Positions 9,236 through 19,034 of a stretch of 64,000 nucleotides of DNA are shown in pieces. A model generated the notes under the pieces. That model did no database searches, was not told where the DNA came from, and worked only from the letters and a program-made list of their open reading frames with translations. The stretch lies in assembly GCA_030278955.1 (NCBI GenBank), contig JAOANR010000002.1, positions 26,150,057-26,214,056 of the forward strand, in the 5' to 3' direction. Every line of letters starts with the position of its first letter. Position 1 is the first letter of the stretch. The position numbers and the translations under genes were made by a program. Source of the stretch: Hygrophila difformis (taxonomy: Eukaryota; Streptophyta; Magnoliopsida; Lamiales; Acanthaceae).

Positions 9236-10570
9236 ATGTTGCTCTTTTTGTGGGTCGTTTTGGCGTCTCTCATGTGTCCTCCGAGGACTAGGAGACGGGT
9301 TGCTGATGAGGCTGGCCCCAGTCATGTTGCTCCGGCGATGCCGGATTTCGACGAGAGCGAGTCTGAGGAAGATGAGGCGCAGAGGGGCCCGCGTCTCAGG
9401 GGCCTCCCGGACGAGGTGCGTCCTCACCGGCATGACAGGTTCCGGTTTAGGACGAGGGCTGCCCAGGACTTTTATTTCGACGAGCTTCGTCGAAACAGGT
9501 CTTACGTCCCTGAGAGAGGCATATATCCTCTTCATATGGGCGATGACAGGGTCAGTGCGGTCTTGGAGTATTTACAGTGGACTGGTCTGGCACGTCACCC
9601 CGAGGGCGTCGCCTCCGGTTATTTGGCTATGGAGGTTATTGCCAACATCGGCGGTCTCGGGGAGGGTGACGATCTATCCCGGGTATGGGTCCGTGGTCGC
9701 TATCTCGACTTCAGTGCTCGGGCGATCAACGTCTATTTTGGCTTGCCCGACGATGGCGTGTTCCGGCCCCAGCCTGAGGGGCGCGTTCTTGCTCCTGCGT
9801 GGAACACCTTATGCACCCTAGTGCCTCCTGCGTTCGAGCACAGTCATGAGCTTCGTTTGACGTCGATGGACTCCCCTTGGCGAGAGCTCGCTCAGCTATG
9901 GTTCGGGCGTGTCCGGCCGATGTCCCGGAGCCACATTGTCTTGGACCACGTCTACGAGACCATTTGCTTCATCGCGCGGGACGGTAGGGTGAATGTAGGG
10001 GCTTGCATCGAGGACAACTTGCGGGGTATGCGCAGAGGACGAGGGAGTAGGGTGATTACCCATGTTCACCTCATCTGTGGGTTGTGCGCGGCACAGGGGA
10101 TTCGCACTACACCGGAGACAGATCCGTACGACCTAGCACCTGGCCGTTGTTACCGTATTCCGTCTTATGCTGAGCGGCGTAGCGCCTTACGTCGTGGGGC
10201 TCCCCGTGCTGTACTTCGCCCGCAGCCTGATGACGGCGGCCTGATCCTCGTTGTACCACCGGAGCAGCCACCTCCTCCTCCAGTGGGTCCACCTCCTGCT
10301 GGGGCACCTCCTGCCGTGGCACCTCAGGGGCAGGAGATGATTCAGATGCTGCAGATGATGCAGGAGATGCGGGTCGGTATGGACGCCGGGTTTGCAGCTG
10401 GGCAGGCTCGTTATGACGCCCTCGACGCTAGGTTGGACCTCTATCAGACCCGCATGGACTCGTTTGCTACGAGGCAGGCTCAGCAGCAGGCCACCATGTC
10501 CGACATGTACGCCTATGTGCGGCAGATGGACGACTTCATGCGCCGGCAGTTCCCGCCTCCCGATCAGTGA
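9236..10570 (+). CDS. Antisense ORF in element C: plant transposon-protein-domain-like protein, 444 aa
   Basis: Intact frame, opposite to the element that carries it. The ATG at 9236 follows a 3' splice site; a second ATG at 9272 (MCPPRTRRR) is also possible. The protein has a basic start (RTRRR), an acidic stretch DESESEEDEA, then a globular region (about residues 100-300) with VWVRGRYLDFSARAINVYFG, WRELAQLWFG and HVHLICGLCAAQGI. That pattern resembles the 'putative plant transposon protein' family found as extra ORFs in plant retroelements. A proline run (PPEQPPPPPVGPPP) and a Met/Gln-rich helical tail (QMLQMMQEM) follow. Biochemical function unknown. It does not resemble gag, pol or a transposase with known catalytic residues. 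Codons are GC-rich compared with the AT-rich surroundings, suggesting capture. Confidence 0.8.
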   Translation: MLLFLWVVLASLMCPPRTRRRVADEAGPSHVAPAMPDFDESESEEDEAQRGPRLRGLPDEVRPHRHDRFRFRTRAAQDFYFDELRRNRSYVPERGIYPLHMGDDRVSAVLEYLQWTGLARHPEGVASGYLAMEVIANIGGLGEGDDLSRVWVRGRYLDFSARAINVYFGLPDDGVFRPQPEGRVLAPAWNTLCTLVPPAFEHSHELRLTSMDSPWRELAQLWFGRVRPMSRSHIVLDHVYETICFIARDGRVNVGACIEDNLRGMRRGRGSRVITHVHLICGLCAAQGIRTTPETDPYDLAPGRCYRIPSYAERRSALRRGAPRAVLRPQPDDGGLILVVPPEQPPPPPVGPPPAGAPPAVAPQGQEMIQMLQMMQEMRVGMDAGFAAGQARYDALDARLDLYQTRMDSFATRQAQQQATMSDMYAYVRQMDDFMRRQFPPPDQ

Positions 10571-11380
10571 TGTCTCCCTTTGGTTTCGTGTTTTCGTTTA
10601 GGTTTTGCGTTTATACGTACCTTGTTTAGGCTCCTCCTTATGAGAACGTTTCTGTTGTCTGGGATTTGTGGTTTATATTTTCGTTGTGTTATTGCTTAGT
10701 TATGTGTTTGACATGTGTTAGTAGTCTACTGCTGTTTAGAAACATGGTTCAATTGTTCTGCCTATTTTATGGTTTGAGATGTCCTGGATTTACTGTTACC
10801 TTCCTATCGTATCTACATGTGTGTGGGTTGCCCAACAATACTTGCACTGTTGCTTGACTAAACCGCTTCAAGGAACTTAGATAAACTAGTGTGATAAGAT
10901 ATAAGGGGTAGAGTTTATATGTTAAATAAATAGCTGCTTGCAAGGGGAAAATTTTATTGAATGAAGATTAGTCTTTTAATAGGTATCAATTTATTGGGGT
11001 TTTCTTGTAAAGGTTGCTGGAATTTATTTATTTATATGTACGTATTTTATTATCTTTATTATTATTATTTCCATTGTTATTTTTATATTTTTATTTTCAT
11101 TTATTATTATTATTATTATTATTATATTATTTTTGTTTTTATGATTATTATTATTATTTTATTTTTTTTTTTATTTTTTTTTTTAAATCTGTTCGGTTTT
11201 TTTTTTTTTTTTTTTTTTTTGTAGGTTTCCCTCCTTGATTATGGTAGTTAAAGAACTAAATGAAATGCATGAAATAAATTTAAATAGGCTTGTATTTTAT
11301 TACTCAAGAATTTTGGTTTACAAGCATTCGAAATAGAAATAGCAATGGTGCATCAGTATGGATCCCTAAATCTAGGGTGA
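10571..11380. other. 3' flank of antisense gene, low-complexity DNA
   Basis: T-rich DNA without a credible gene. A plus-strand AATAAA-like signal at about 10924 could end the antisense transcript. From about 11040 to 11220 there is a TTA-type microsatellite followed by long T runs. The last 140 bp hold nothing recognised; they run into the 3' end of the minus-strand coiled-coil ORF. Confidence 0.5.
11040..11220. repeat. TTA microsatellite and poly-T tract
   Basis: Imperfect TTA/ATT repeats (best at 11101-11160), then T runs of 10-22 bp up to 11220. On the coding strand of the element (minus) these are A-rich. They could be the remains of a poly(A) tail from a reverse-transcribed plus-strand insert, but no target duplication is visible. 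Confidence 0.8.
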
Positions 11381-11758
11381 CTAGGCAGGTATATCCTCGA
11401 TGGGATCGTCCTCGTCACTGGATATGTCAATGGGAATGGGCGTCCCCACCGGGCTCGGGCTCGGAGGGAAGATGTCGGCCTCTAGGCCCAGTAGCTCAGC
11501 TGCTAAGTGTCCTATTTGCATCATCAGTTCGTTATCCTTGTTTTGGAGCGCAACCACTAGTGTTTGGAGTTCGGCGACTTGGGCCTTGAGTTGGGTTATT
11601 TCGTGATGGTCAGCTTCCCTAAGATTTCTCAGATAGTCCACGTTACTCTCTAGATGCCCCACTCGAGCTTTGAAGTGATTGACATGCTGTTGGGACTCGA
11701 GGTATGCATTGGTCAGTTTCATCATCAGGTTGGTCATGTTCGCGTTCGGTTCGGCCAT
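11381..11758 (-). CDS. Small coiled-coil ORF in the gag position of element C, 125 aa
   Basis: Intact frame in the sense direction, ATG about 325 nt downstream of the primer-binding site, where gag begins in the sister elements. It starts MAEPNANMTNLMMKLTNAYL and continues with a leucine-heptad coiled coil (residues about 45-95, including LKAQVAELQTLVVALQNKDN) and an acidic tail SSDEDDPIEDIPA. There is no zinc knuckle and no gag homology region. I do not recognise a named family. It may be an oligomerising accessory protein or an exon of a longer captured gene. The position and intactness in a very young element make it worth keeping as a gene. Confidence 0.6.
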   Translation of the reverse strand: MAEPNANMTNLMMKLTNAYLESQQHVNHFKARVGHLESNVDYLRNLREADHHEITQLKAQVAELQTLVVALQNKDNELMMQIGHLAAELLGLEADIFPPSPSPVGTPIPIDISSDEDDPIEDIPA

Positions 11759-12095
11759 CTATTGTCAACAAGGGAGGTTAGAGTTAGATGTTTTTCAGGC
11801 AAAGTTAAGATATGCATAATTTAATTCTATATGCAACATGCAAGTGCAAGTCCCTTCCCCCATAAAATTTTAGTTTAAAATAAATTGCTAAGGGTTGGGC
11901 CTCTATAGTGGGCCAAAATTTAATATTTCTTGGGCTAAGATTTGGGCTATGTAAAAAGGATTATAGATTTTTGGGCTAAAAATAGTACTAGTAGTCAAAT
12001 AAATAAATTTTAGAAGAAATATTACTTGGGCTTAAAAATATTGGTTTAAAATAATAGTAGTAGCTTTAAAAATTTTCCGGGCTCTGATACCAACT
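11759..12095 (-). other. Element C leader with tRNA-Met primer-binding site
   Basis: The minus strand reads TGGTATCAGAGCCCGG a few bases after the LTR end (plus 12077-12093), complementary to the 3' end of initiator tRNA-Met. The rest is AT-rich with repeated TTGGGCT words shared with the leaders of B and E. No ORF. Confidence 0.88.
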
Positions 12096-14854
12096 TGTAA
12101 CACCCCGGATTTGATAACCCAGGCCGGGATGTCACCGCCGCAATTCCCTAGTAAGACACGGCTTCCCGAGCTTGCTAAGGAAATGCAAGGCTTGTGGGTA
12201 TGAAAAAGATTTAAAAACATTTCAAGATTTAGTCCGGAAATTTATAATACTTAATACGATAGTAGAAATTATCACGTACGGAAAATAAATAAAGTAAGTG
12301 CAGCGGAAAGTAAAATCACGGCCAACATGGCCAAATCCTCGGGTTTAACAGACCCGGTAAAAACAGTACGATGCAGAAATTTAAAATGTCCATTATGATT
12401 TCCCCCAAGTGCATATGCAATGCGTCACTCGACGTACTCTGTAAGAAAAAGAAATGACAACGGTTGTCAGTATAAAAATATACTGAGTAAGTTAATCCCT
12501 AACTAACAAATAAAAGGGGTTACAAGTGTTTAAACTAAAGATTTCGCTTATCGTACGGGAATTTAAAAATACATGATTTATTAGCAGCGGAAAATCATGA
12601 TTAAAGAACTTAATTTAAAAAGCGAAATTTAAAGCATAATTTAAGATGCATAAAATTTAAATACGTAATTAAAGACAGGATAAATACGATTTAAGCATAA
12701 TGAAACACTCACACGAGTCTTTTACTTTTCATCCCGTAAACTAAGAAGAGGACACCATACCGGGAGATCACTAACGAGGCAATCTCAACATAGGACCACT
12801 AACGAGGCAGTCCAAACAATGGGAGACCACTAACGAGGCAGTCTCAAAGATAGTAGGACCACTAACGAGGCGATCCAAAAAGATAGTAGGACCACTAACG
12901 AGGCGATCCACAAATACAGCGCGCGAGATCACTAACGAGGCAATCTCAGATAGTAAGGAGACCACTAACGAGGCAGTCTCAAAGATAATGATAGTATGAA
13001 GATCGGCTCAGCCTAGTGAACGGGATTTTTCGAAAGTTCGTATTTCAAAGTTATCAAAAGATCGATATCGCGTTTTCATAGTTCGAGTTTTCTCAAGTTC
13101 GAAAAATCCTATTCGAGGCAGTTCACGCCTTTCTTAATTTAAAATTCGTTTTTCCTCCAAAAATTCTGAAACTTGGCCAGTAATTCATAAACACACACAC
13201 GAACAACTTTCATGTTTTAAGTTTTTGGAAATAAGGTTCCGAAGTGAGTTAAAATTTGAGTTTATTGCAAAGAATAATTTACGTCTTAAAAGCTGTTTTC
13301 GTCACAGGTTCGTGTAACGCCGATTAAAAATTCATTTCAAAACCAATCGATGTGAAATTTTTACAGTAACTACACGACACATTAAGGAACAACTTTCATG
13401 TTTTAAGTTTTTGGAAATAATGAATTCTTGGTACTCAAAAATCGTGTGCAACACACTGCATACTCATGGCCCTTAAAACGAATTCAAAACAGTTCTAAAA
13501 ACTTGGCCGATTGACATATCAAATGAACACCAAAATTCGTGAAATTTTGTAGGCATAATCTAGACACAATTATCTACAACTTTTGTTTAGAAATGCAAAG
13601 TTAAATCATTCGAAAAATGGGTGAAAAACATGCATCAAGTTGAATGAAGGATTCTGTCACAGATTTAAAACGTTCGGTTTGTTACAGAAAGTTCATGGCA
13701 AAAATTGGGATAGCAAAACTTAATGTCAATGGCTGAAATTTGGACACAAGATAGATAAAGGTGTTAGGAACAACTTTTATGTTGAAAAGTTTTCGGTTTG
13801 AATTCCCGAAGGTCGAGTTTTTGGCGAGTCTTTAAAATTGGACGAAAATAGGGTTTTTGAAAACCGATTTTTGTTACAAGCCTATATCTCGAGATTTAAA
13901 CAACAAACAACCGCAAAAATTTGTGAGTAAGGTGTTAACTTACTTAGAATGATGTTAGGGTCGCTGGATTGGGTTTCCGGATGTCCTAGGGTCACGACGA
14001 ACGGCCAACTTCTCCGATCGCTTTTTGTTCGTTTTCCGACGTGAAATCGTAGTAAGGAAATAATGTTAGAATTCGAGTTTCAGAGATCTATGGACGAATT
14101 GAAACATTGCACAATGGCTTACCAAGAGTCTAGAGGGCAGGGCCTGGTTCCTTTTGCCTTGTCGTCGCCGGAATACTCGCCGGAAAGTGGATTCGGAGGG
14201 ATTTTGGACTTGGAGAGAAAATTGAGGGTGGAGGCTGGTATGTTTCTTAAAACTTAGGGTTTGGGACGCCCTATTACCGTCCTATAGCCTTCCCTAAGGC
14301 TGGGATTCGGTTGCCATGGTTAGGGGTATGGTTTTTGGCAAGAAAATCACCATGGAAGGAAAGTTTACACTTTCAGCACCTCTGGTGCGCTGGTGGCGCG
14401 CACCTAAGCTTTTGTCCGCGCGGAGCACGCGTGCCAGGCCTGGCGTCGCGACGCCCTTGGCCGCGCGGTGGCCGCGCGGCGGCGCGCGGACAGCGCGGGC
14501 CGGCCGGACCGGCCGATTCGGCTCCGCGTGTTCCGTCGGGTCTTCCCTCGCTTTCCCCTATCGGTTTTCTACGTGTTAGCTCGATTCTCTGGGGCGTCTT
14601 CGTTGCGGAATCTTCTCCTTAATCTTGTTACGAGTCCGGCTTATCGCTCGCAACATTTCCGGGTCCTACTTAGCCTAGTCTAAATTGGTTTCAACATCCC
14701 CTATCGTCCTTGTGGTCTAATTCGTGATGTATTTTTTGATTTATTTCGTGACTGAACTTAGAAATTAGTTCTAAGCTGCCTACGTACCCTGTGAAGGGAT
14801 CAAGTCATGACGTAGTTCAAAACAATTTGAATTTGTTTTTCCTCGGGTGTTACA
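12096..14854 (-). repeat. Element C 5' LTR
   Basis: Same length as 5090-7848, with about six visible differences (for example A/T near 13187, G/A near 13699, G/T near 14247, C/T near 14386, G/A near 14517, G/T near 14736). It carries the second copy of the hairpin minisatellite (12761-12991) and of the hairpin by the splice site (12468-12485). TSD TGGGC follows at 14855-14859. Confidence 0.93.
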
Positions 14855-14859
14855 TGGGC

Positions 14860-16952
14860 TCTTATGTCCACAAGCCACAGAATCAATATTTCGCTAGGGC
14901 CCTTATGTCCACTAGCCATACGCTTGGGCTCTTATGTCCACAAGCCACATAATCAATATTTCATAGTATCCAACTCGATCATATATCACAATATTTCAAA
15001 GTTCATAATTTCATAAAATGAGTTTTCAACATGGATTCACAAATTCCGTCAAAATTCATATTTTTCCCGACAAAACCAATTCAACCATAGTTTATGCTAA
15101 ACCGAATTAAAAAAAAAATCCATTTGACATCCTATGGTTGCGAAATTCACCAAGTATATAGATAACACATAGACGAACAACTTTGTAGTTTTGCACTTTT
15201 CAAATTTCTATCGGGAAAGGACTCAAAAATCTATATTTCCACATAACATAAAAATTGCAACTTAGAGCATGATTTTCTAACATGAGCAGTAATCATTTTC
15301 GCATCTGAAAACATACCATATTATTTTTAAAAATTCTGATAAATTTACAGTTGCTAGGAAACGTCAAAATAAGTATTTTTCATAGAAATAGTCATTTCAA
15401 AATTCGGACTCCTTCTAGGCCAAACGGGCCGATTACAGAAACCCTGATTTCAAAAACTCCCCTCTTCAGCGATTCAAGGGCAGTGGTTAAAATAAAATCC
15501 ATAACTTTCACATAACACTTCTAAAAGTTGTAATATTTGACAGGAACATAGTAGACACATATATGAACAACTTTCATTTATATTGGAACAACAGAATATG
15601 ACCATAGGTTTGTCAAAAACGTGCTGCAAGATAAGACTCCACTGTTAACGGGTTGACAGCAGATTATTTCCAAAAACCAGATCATATTCGACGAGGCAAA
15701 TGACCTCCAAAAATTGTAAAACTTTACAGACATCTTCTTTAATGTGTTAGAAACAAATTTCATTTAGGAAAGATTTTTCAAAAATGGACGGATTTAAGCC
15801 AAAAATGAGACACAACATAGACATGCACTGGAAACGAGTTATTGACAGATTTGACATACGATGGAAATGGATCTAGATCTTGATTTCTACTCAAAGAAAA
15901 TGTCTAAAACTTGGTGTGTATGATATTAACTTACATATATATGGATTGGAGTCGAAATCCTTCTTGTTGGTATTGCTCAAGGTCGTCCCTAAACTGCAAC
16001 ACGGACTAGCACCCCCCGATTGGCCCTAATAAAGAGATGTTGGAAGAATCCTCAATTTCGGGACCTTAAACTCGATTCTAAGATCAATATGAAGGATCAT
16101 AAACGTCCTTACCTATTGGATGCAAGGCTTGGTTGGTGATTGACTCGTCCAAAGCCTCCGGAAACCAAAGAACAACTCACAAGACTCACCACACTCAAGG
16201 GAAAACTCAAATTTTCGGAATGGATGTGTAATGGCTGTTTAGGGGCTGTAATGGAGATGATAAAGAGGTAATTATCATTCCAATTAATGCCTTGATAATC
16301 CTAGAATGATTGAGGGAAATTATCTCAGTCAAATCCCGAAATTGTGGCCTCCAAACTTCATCCATTCCCTTCCTCCCACTTATGGTAGTTCTTATCCATT
16401 CCTTTTGCATGTTCCAATCTTTATCCACTATGTGAGGGCTGATTTATGGGATAAATTTCGTCCATAAGTAGCCTAGATCCTTCCGAAATGTTCCAAAGGT
16501 AAGTTTCCATAATCACGGACCAAAATCGGGCAAGAAATCCCGTCGATCACGCACCTTGCCGCTGCTGCTGGAGTGGCGCGGTGGTGGTGCGTAATTCGCC
16601 GGATTCCGCGCGATGAGCGCGAGAGGCTCGGCCTGGGCCGGTCGTGCGTCCGTCGGGCCTTTTCTCATCTCTTTCGGGCTTCTATCCTCCTACGTTCTCG
16701 AGCTCGATTTTCCGGGTCATTCTCGGATTACGATTTCTATCCTACAATTTATTTCGACTTAAATTGATTTCGTATTCAAAATCTTGAATCCGTCGAGTTT
16801 GGATTCGTCGGCTTCGAATCCGTCGACCTTCGATTCCCGTGCAATGATTTATTTATTCAAATCATTTTCGACTTTACGGTTCTTGAAATTAAAATTCTCT
16901 TGCTCTTCGAATTTAATTCCATCTCCTATTATTAAAAATCTCGGGTATTACA
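14860..16952 (-). repeat. Element B 3' LTR, inner part
   Basis: Continuation of the LTR begun at 4355, recognised by near-identity to 19771-21861. It opens with the last two units of the hairpin minisatellite (to about 14950), then AT-rich leader sequence, a GC-rich patch at about 16560-16680 and the minus-strand LTR start TGTAATACCCGAG at 16952. No coding potential beyond chance. Confidence 0.9.
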
Positions 16953-17308
16953 GTCTACCCCCCTTAAGAATCAACTTCGTCCTCGAAGTTGCGCGTTAGT
17001 CTTTCGTGAGCTAAGAACTAAGGTCCTCTCGTTAATTACGTTTTTGTGATATTGTGATATTGTGTTATTGAGTTATTGTTGGATTGATGATTGTTTGTTG
17101 TTTGACTGAACCCAGAATTGAAATTTCCAAGTTGCGTACGTACCCTGCGAAGGGATCAAGTCATTACGTAGTTCAAAACAATTCGAATTTATTCATTATT
17201 GATTTGGGATACATATTTTCGAGTCGATCTCAAAAATAAATGCTTATACATTATTACGAGGTATTACATCCTCTCCCCCTTAGGACTTCAGTTATGTCCC
17301 CATAACTG
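16953..17308 (-). other. Element B: duplicated hairpin and polypurine-tract modules
   Basis: On the minus strand, module 1 (hairpin 17289-17308, purine tract 17269-17283) starts a few bases after the gag stop and is followed by TGTAATACC, a would-be LTR start. About 270 bp later comes module 2 (hairpin AACTTCGAGGACGAAGTT at 16973-16990, purine tract at about 16957-16969, TAGAC), and the true LTR begins at 16952. The true border is proved by the outer LTR, which ends at the same base next to its TSD. Confidence 0.85.
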
Positions 17309-17309
17309 C

Positions 17310-18431
17310 CTATTCATTATTCTCAAGAAGGTTTGGGTTTTGATCTTGTTCCTTGTCACCCTCTCCTTGCTGAAGGTTCATCAGATCTACTCTCTTTTCG
17401 ATCGTTTCTTCTGGCGTTCGACATTCCCTAGCCTTGTGACCAAACTCGCCACACTTATAGCAAGCTCCAGGCCTCGTGCACTGGCGCACCAAATGTGCAT
17501 GGTTGCATCGTGGGCAGCGTGGTATGAATGGACCATGGTTGTCATTTCCTCTGTTGTTGAGACCTTTCCTTTGATTCCTTCGAGATCCATCGCCTTTCCT
17601 AAAATTGTCATTGTTGTCTTTCCGATTCTTCTTCTCAAGTCCTTGCGAGTCCTTGCTCGACTCCCCATTGTCCTTACGCTTCAGTTGCTGGACCCGAGCA
17701 ATTGCTACAGCTCGATCATATATCGCCTGCAGGTTCGTGTATTGTCCTCCTACAAGTATCTCTCGGATACTAAGGTCCAGACCCATTTCGAACTTTTGAG
17801 CCTTGTCAGAGTCAGTTGGTACCAACCTTGTAGCAAATCGGACTAGCTCCTTGAATTTGGTATAGTATTCTTGCACCGTTTGTGCACCTTGTCTAAGGTT
17901 GATAAACTCCTCATATTTTGCAGTCTTGGTGCTCAAGGGGTAGAACCTTTCTCTCAAGGCTTCCTTAAAATCTTCCCAGAAGTAGACATTCTCATTCTCA
18001 ATCAAATCTCCTTGAAGGTTTCGCCACCATTCGTCCGCTTCACCACTCAAGTAATAGGTTGCCACCCAGACTTTCTCATCCTCCGGGCATTTCACAGCAT
18101 TCAGGAGCTTGTCGAAAGTACGAATCCAATCCTCCAACTTGGCCGGGTCCTCTTGGCCGTCATAATGGGGTGGTTTGTAGGGGTTCACCAATGCTAAGTG
18201 GTTGACTCGGACTACCGGTGATGGTACACCCGCTTGTGCACGTTGCACTTCAGCATTTCCTAATGCCACAAGAACTTCCTCTACAGTTTTTAAATGTTCC
18301 TCCATATTGTTGGGCACAGGAGGCACTCGTTCTCTTAGGTTCTGAGGAGTCCCATTGTTGTTGGGCATGTTAGGGAGGTCAGAGTCAGTGTTGTTTGGGA
18401 TTACATTCCTTGGTCTTTCCCTAGGTGCCAT
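17310..18431 (-). CDS. gag: Gag of element B, intact, 373 aa
   Basis: Structural protein that packages element RNA into virus-like particles. It starts MAPRERPRN. The gag core includes HYDGQEDPAKLEDWIRTFDK, ATYYLSGEADEWW and QEYYTKFKELVRFATRLVPT, typical of Tekay-like gag. Near the C-terminus are two zinc knuckles: CPRCNHAHLVRQC, spaced C-x2-C-x3-H-x4-C (one residue short), and the canonical CYKCGEFGHKAREC. The frame is intact and ends in NLLENNE just before the hairpin and purine-tract module, with no protease after it. An intact gag with no pol in a young element suggests gag is still useful, perhaps through packaging in cis. Confidence 0.93.
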   Translation of the reverse strand: MAPRERPRNVIPNNTDSDLPNMPNNNGTPQNLRERVPPVPNNMEEHLKTVEEVLVALGNAEVQRAQAGVPSPVVRVNHLALVNPYKPPHYDGQEDPAKLEDWIRTFDKLLNAVKCPEDEKVWVATYYLSGEADEWWRNLQGDLIENENVYFWEDFKEALRERFYPLSTKTAKYEEFINLRQGAQTVQEYYTKFKELVRFATRLVPTDSDKAQKFEMGLDLSIREILVGGQYTNLQAIYDRAVAIARVQQLKRKDNGESSKDSQGLEKKNRKDNNDNFRKGDGSRRNQRKGLNNRGNDNHGPFIPRCPRCNHAHLVRQCTRPGACYKCGEFGHKARECRTPEETIEKRVDLMNLQQGEGDKEQDQNPNLLENNE

Positions 18432-19034
18432 TCTCTGTTATAAAAGTACGCGAAGATGAGCTTCTAATATAAGACACGTTAGAGTCAAGAAGATCTAAAA
18501 GATATGAATGGTAAGGGGAGAATGATAGACGTGGGCACGCTAAGTATTATTGTTCAACATCTAAGACTAAAGCAAGGTTACTCTCAAGTTAGCGCCTCTA
18601 AGTAGATGTCAAGCCGAAATCTAGAACTAGGAATGTTATTTAACACAGATAGTTCACATAAAAAAAGTTAGCATAAATATTCATGTATGTATGCATGTGA
18701 ATCCCCCCCGAAATAATTTTATGTAATGTGATTTAGACTTGTCAAAATAATTTGTAAACATATTTTCCATGGGTTTTAAAATAAAACTTATCACATGGAA
18801 ATAATGTTTTAAAAACTTAAAAATAATAGTTAAAATTATTGTGCCTCTATATTGGGCCAATAATAAATTTTTGGGCTCTAATAAAAATATAAGTATTGGG
18901 CTAAAAATAATTAAATAAAATGTTGGGCTTTCAAGAATTGGGCTTTTAAAAATTTAGGCTTTAAAAATAATAGCCTTAAAATATTCATAGTTTAAAATAA
19001 TAACTTTAAAATATTCCGGGCTCTGATACCACTT
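18432..19034 (-). other. Element B leader with tRNA-Met primer-binding site
   Basis: The minus strand has TGGTATCAGAGCCCGG at 19017-19032, shortly after the LTR end at 19035. The remaining 570 bp before gag are AT-rich with TTGGGC words, and (plus view) a TTTCCATGGGTTTTAAAATA segment also found in the leaders of E, F and G. No gene. Confidence 0.88.

Larger units (their letters stand above)
5090..14854 (-). mobile_element. Element C: pol-less and gag-less LTR element with antisense gene, TSD TGGGC
   Basis: Minus-strand element with identical-length 2759-bp LTRs (5090-7848, 12096-14854), a tRNA-Met primer-binding site and a hairpin plus purine tract, flanked by TGGGC at 5085-5089 and 14855-14859. 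By eye the LTRs differ at about six bases, so it inserted very recently. The interior holds a chromodomain remnant, an antisense gene of 444 codons and a sense 125-codon coiled-coil ORF. No RT, integrase, protease or recognisable gag is present. It is a large retrotransposon derivative (LARD-like) of the Tekay type carrying foreign sequence. Confidence 0.93.

Noticed and set aside
9300..9821. Alternative plus-strand frame of 173 codons inside the antisense gene
   Set aside because: Overlapping out-of-frame shadow with Arg/Ser/Thr bias; the 444-codon frame is longer and has domain-like sequence.
10961..11238. Hydrophobic Tyr/Phe-rich protein
   Set aside because: Produced by the TTA microsatellite and T runs.
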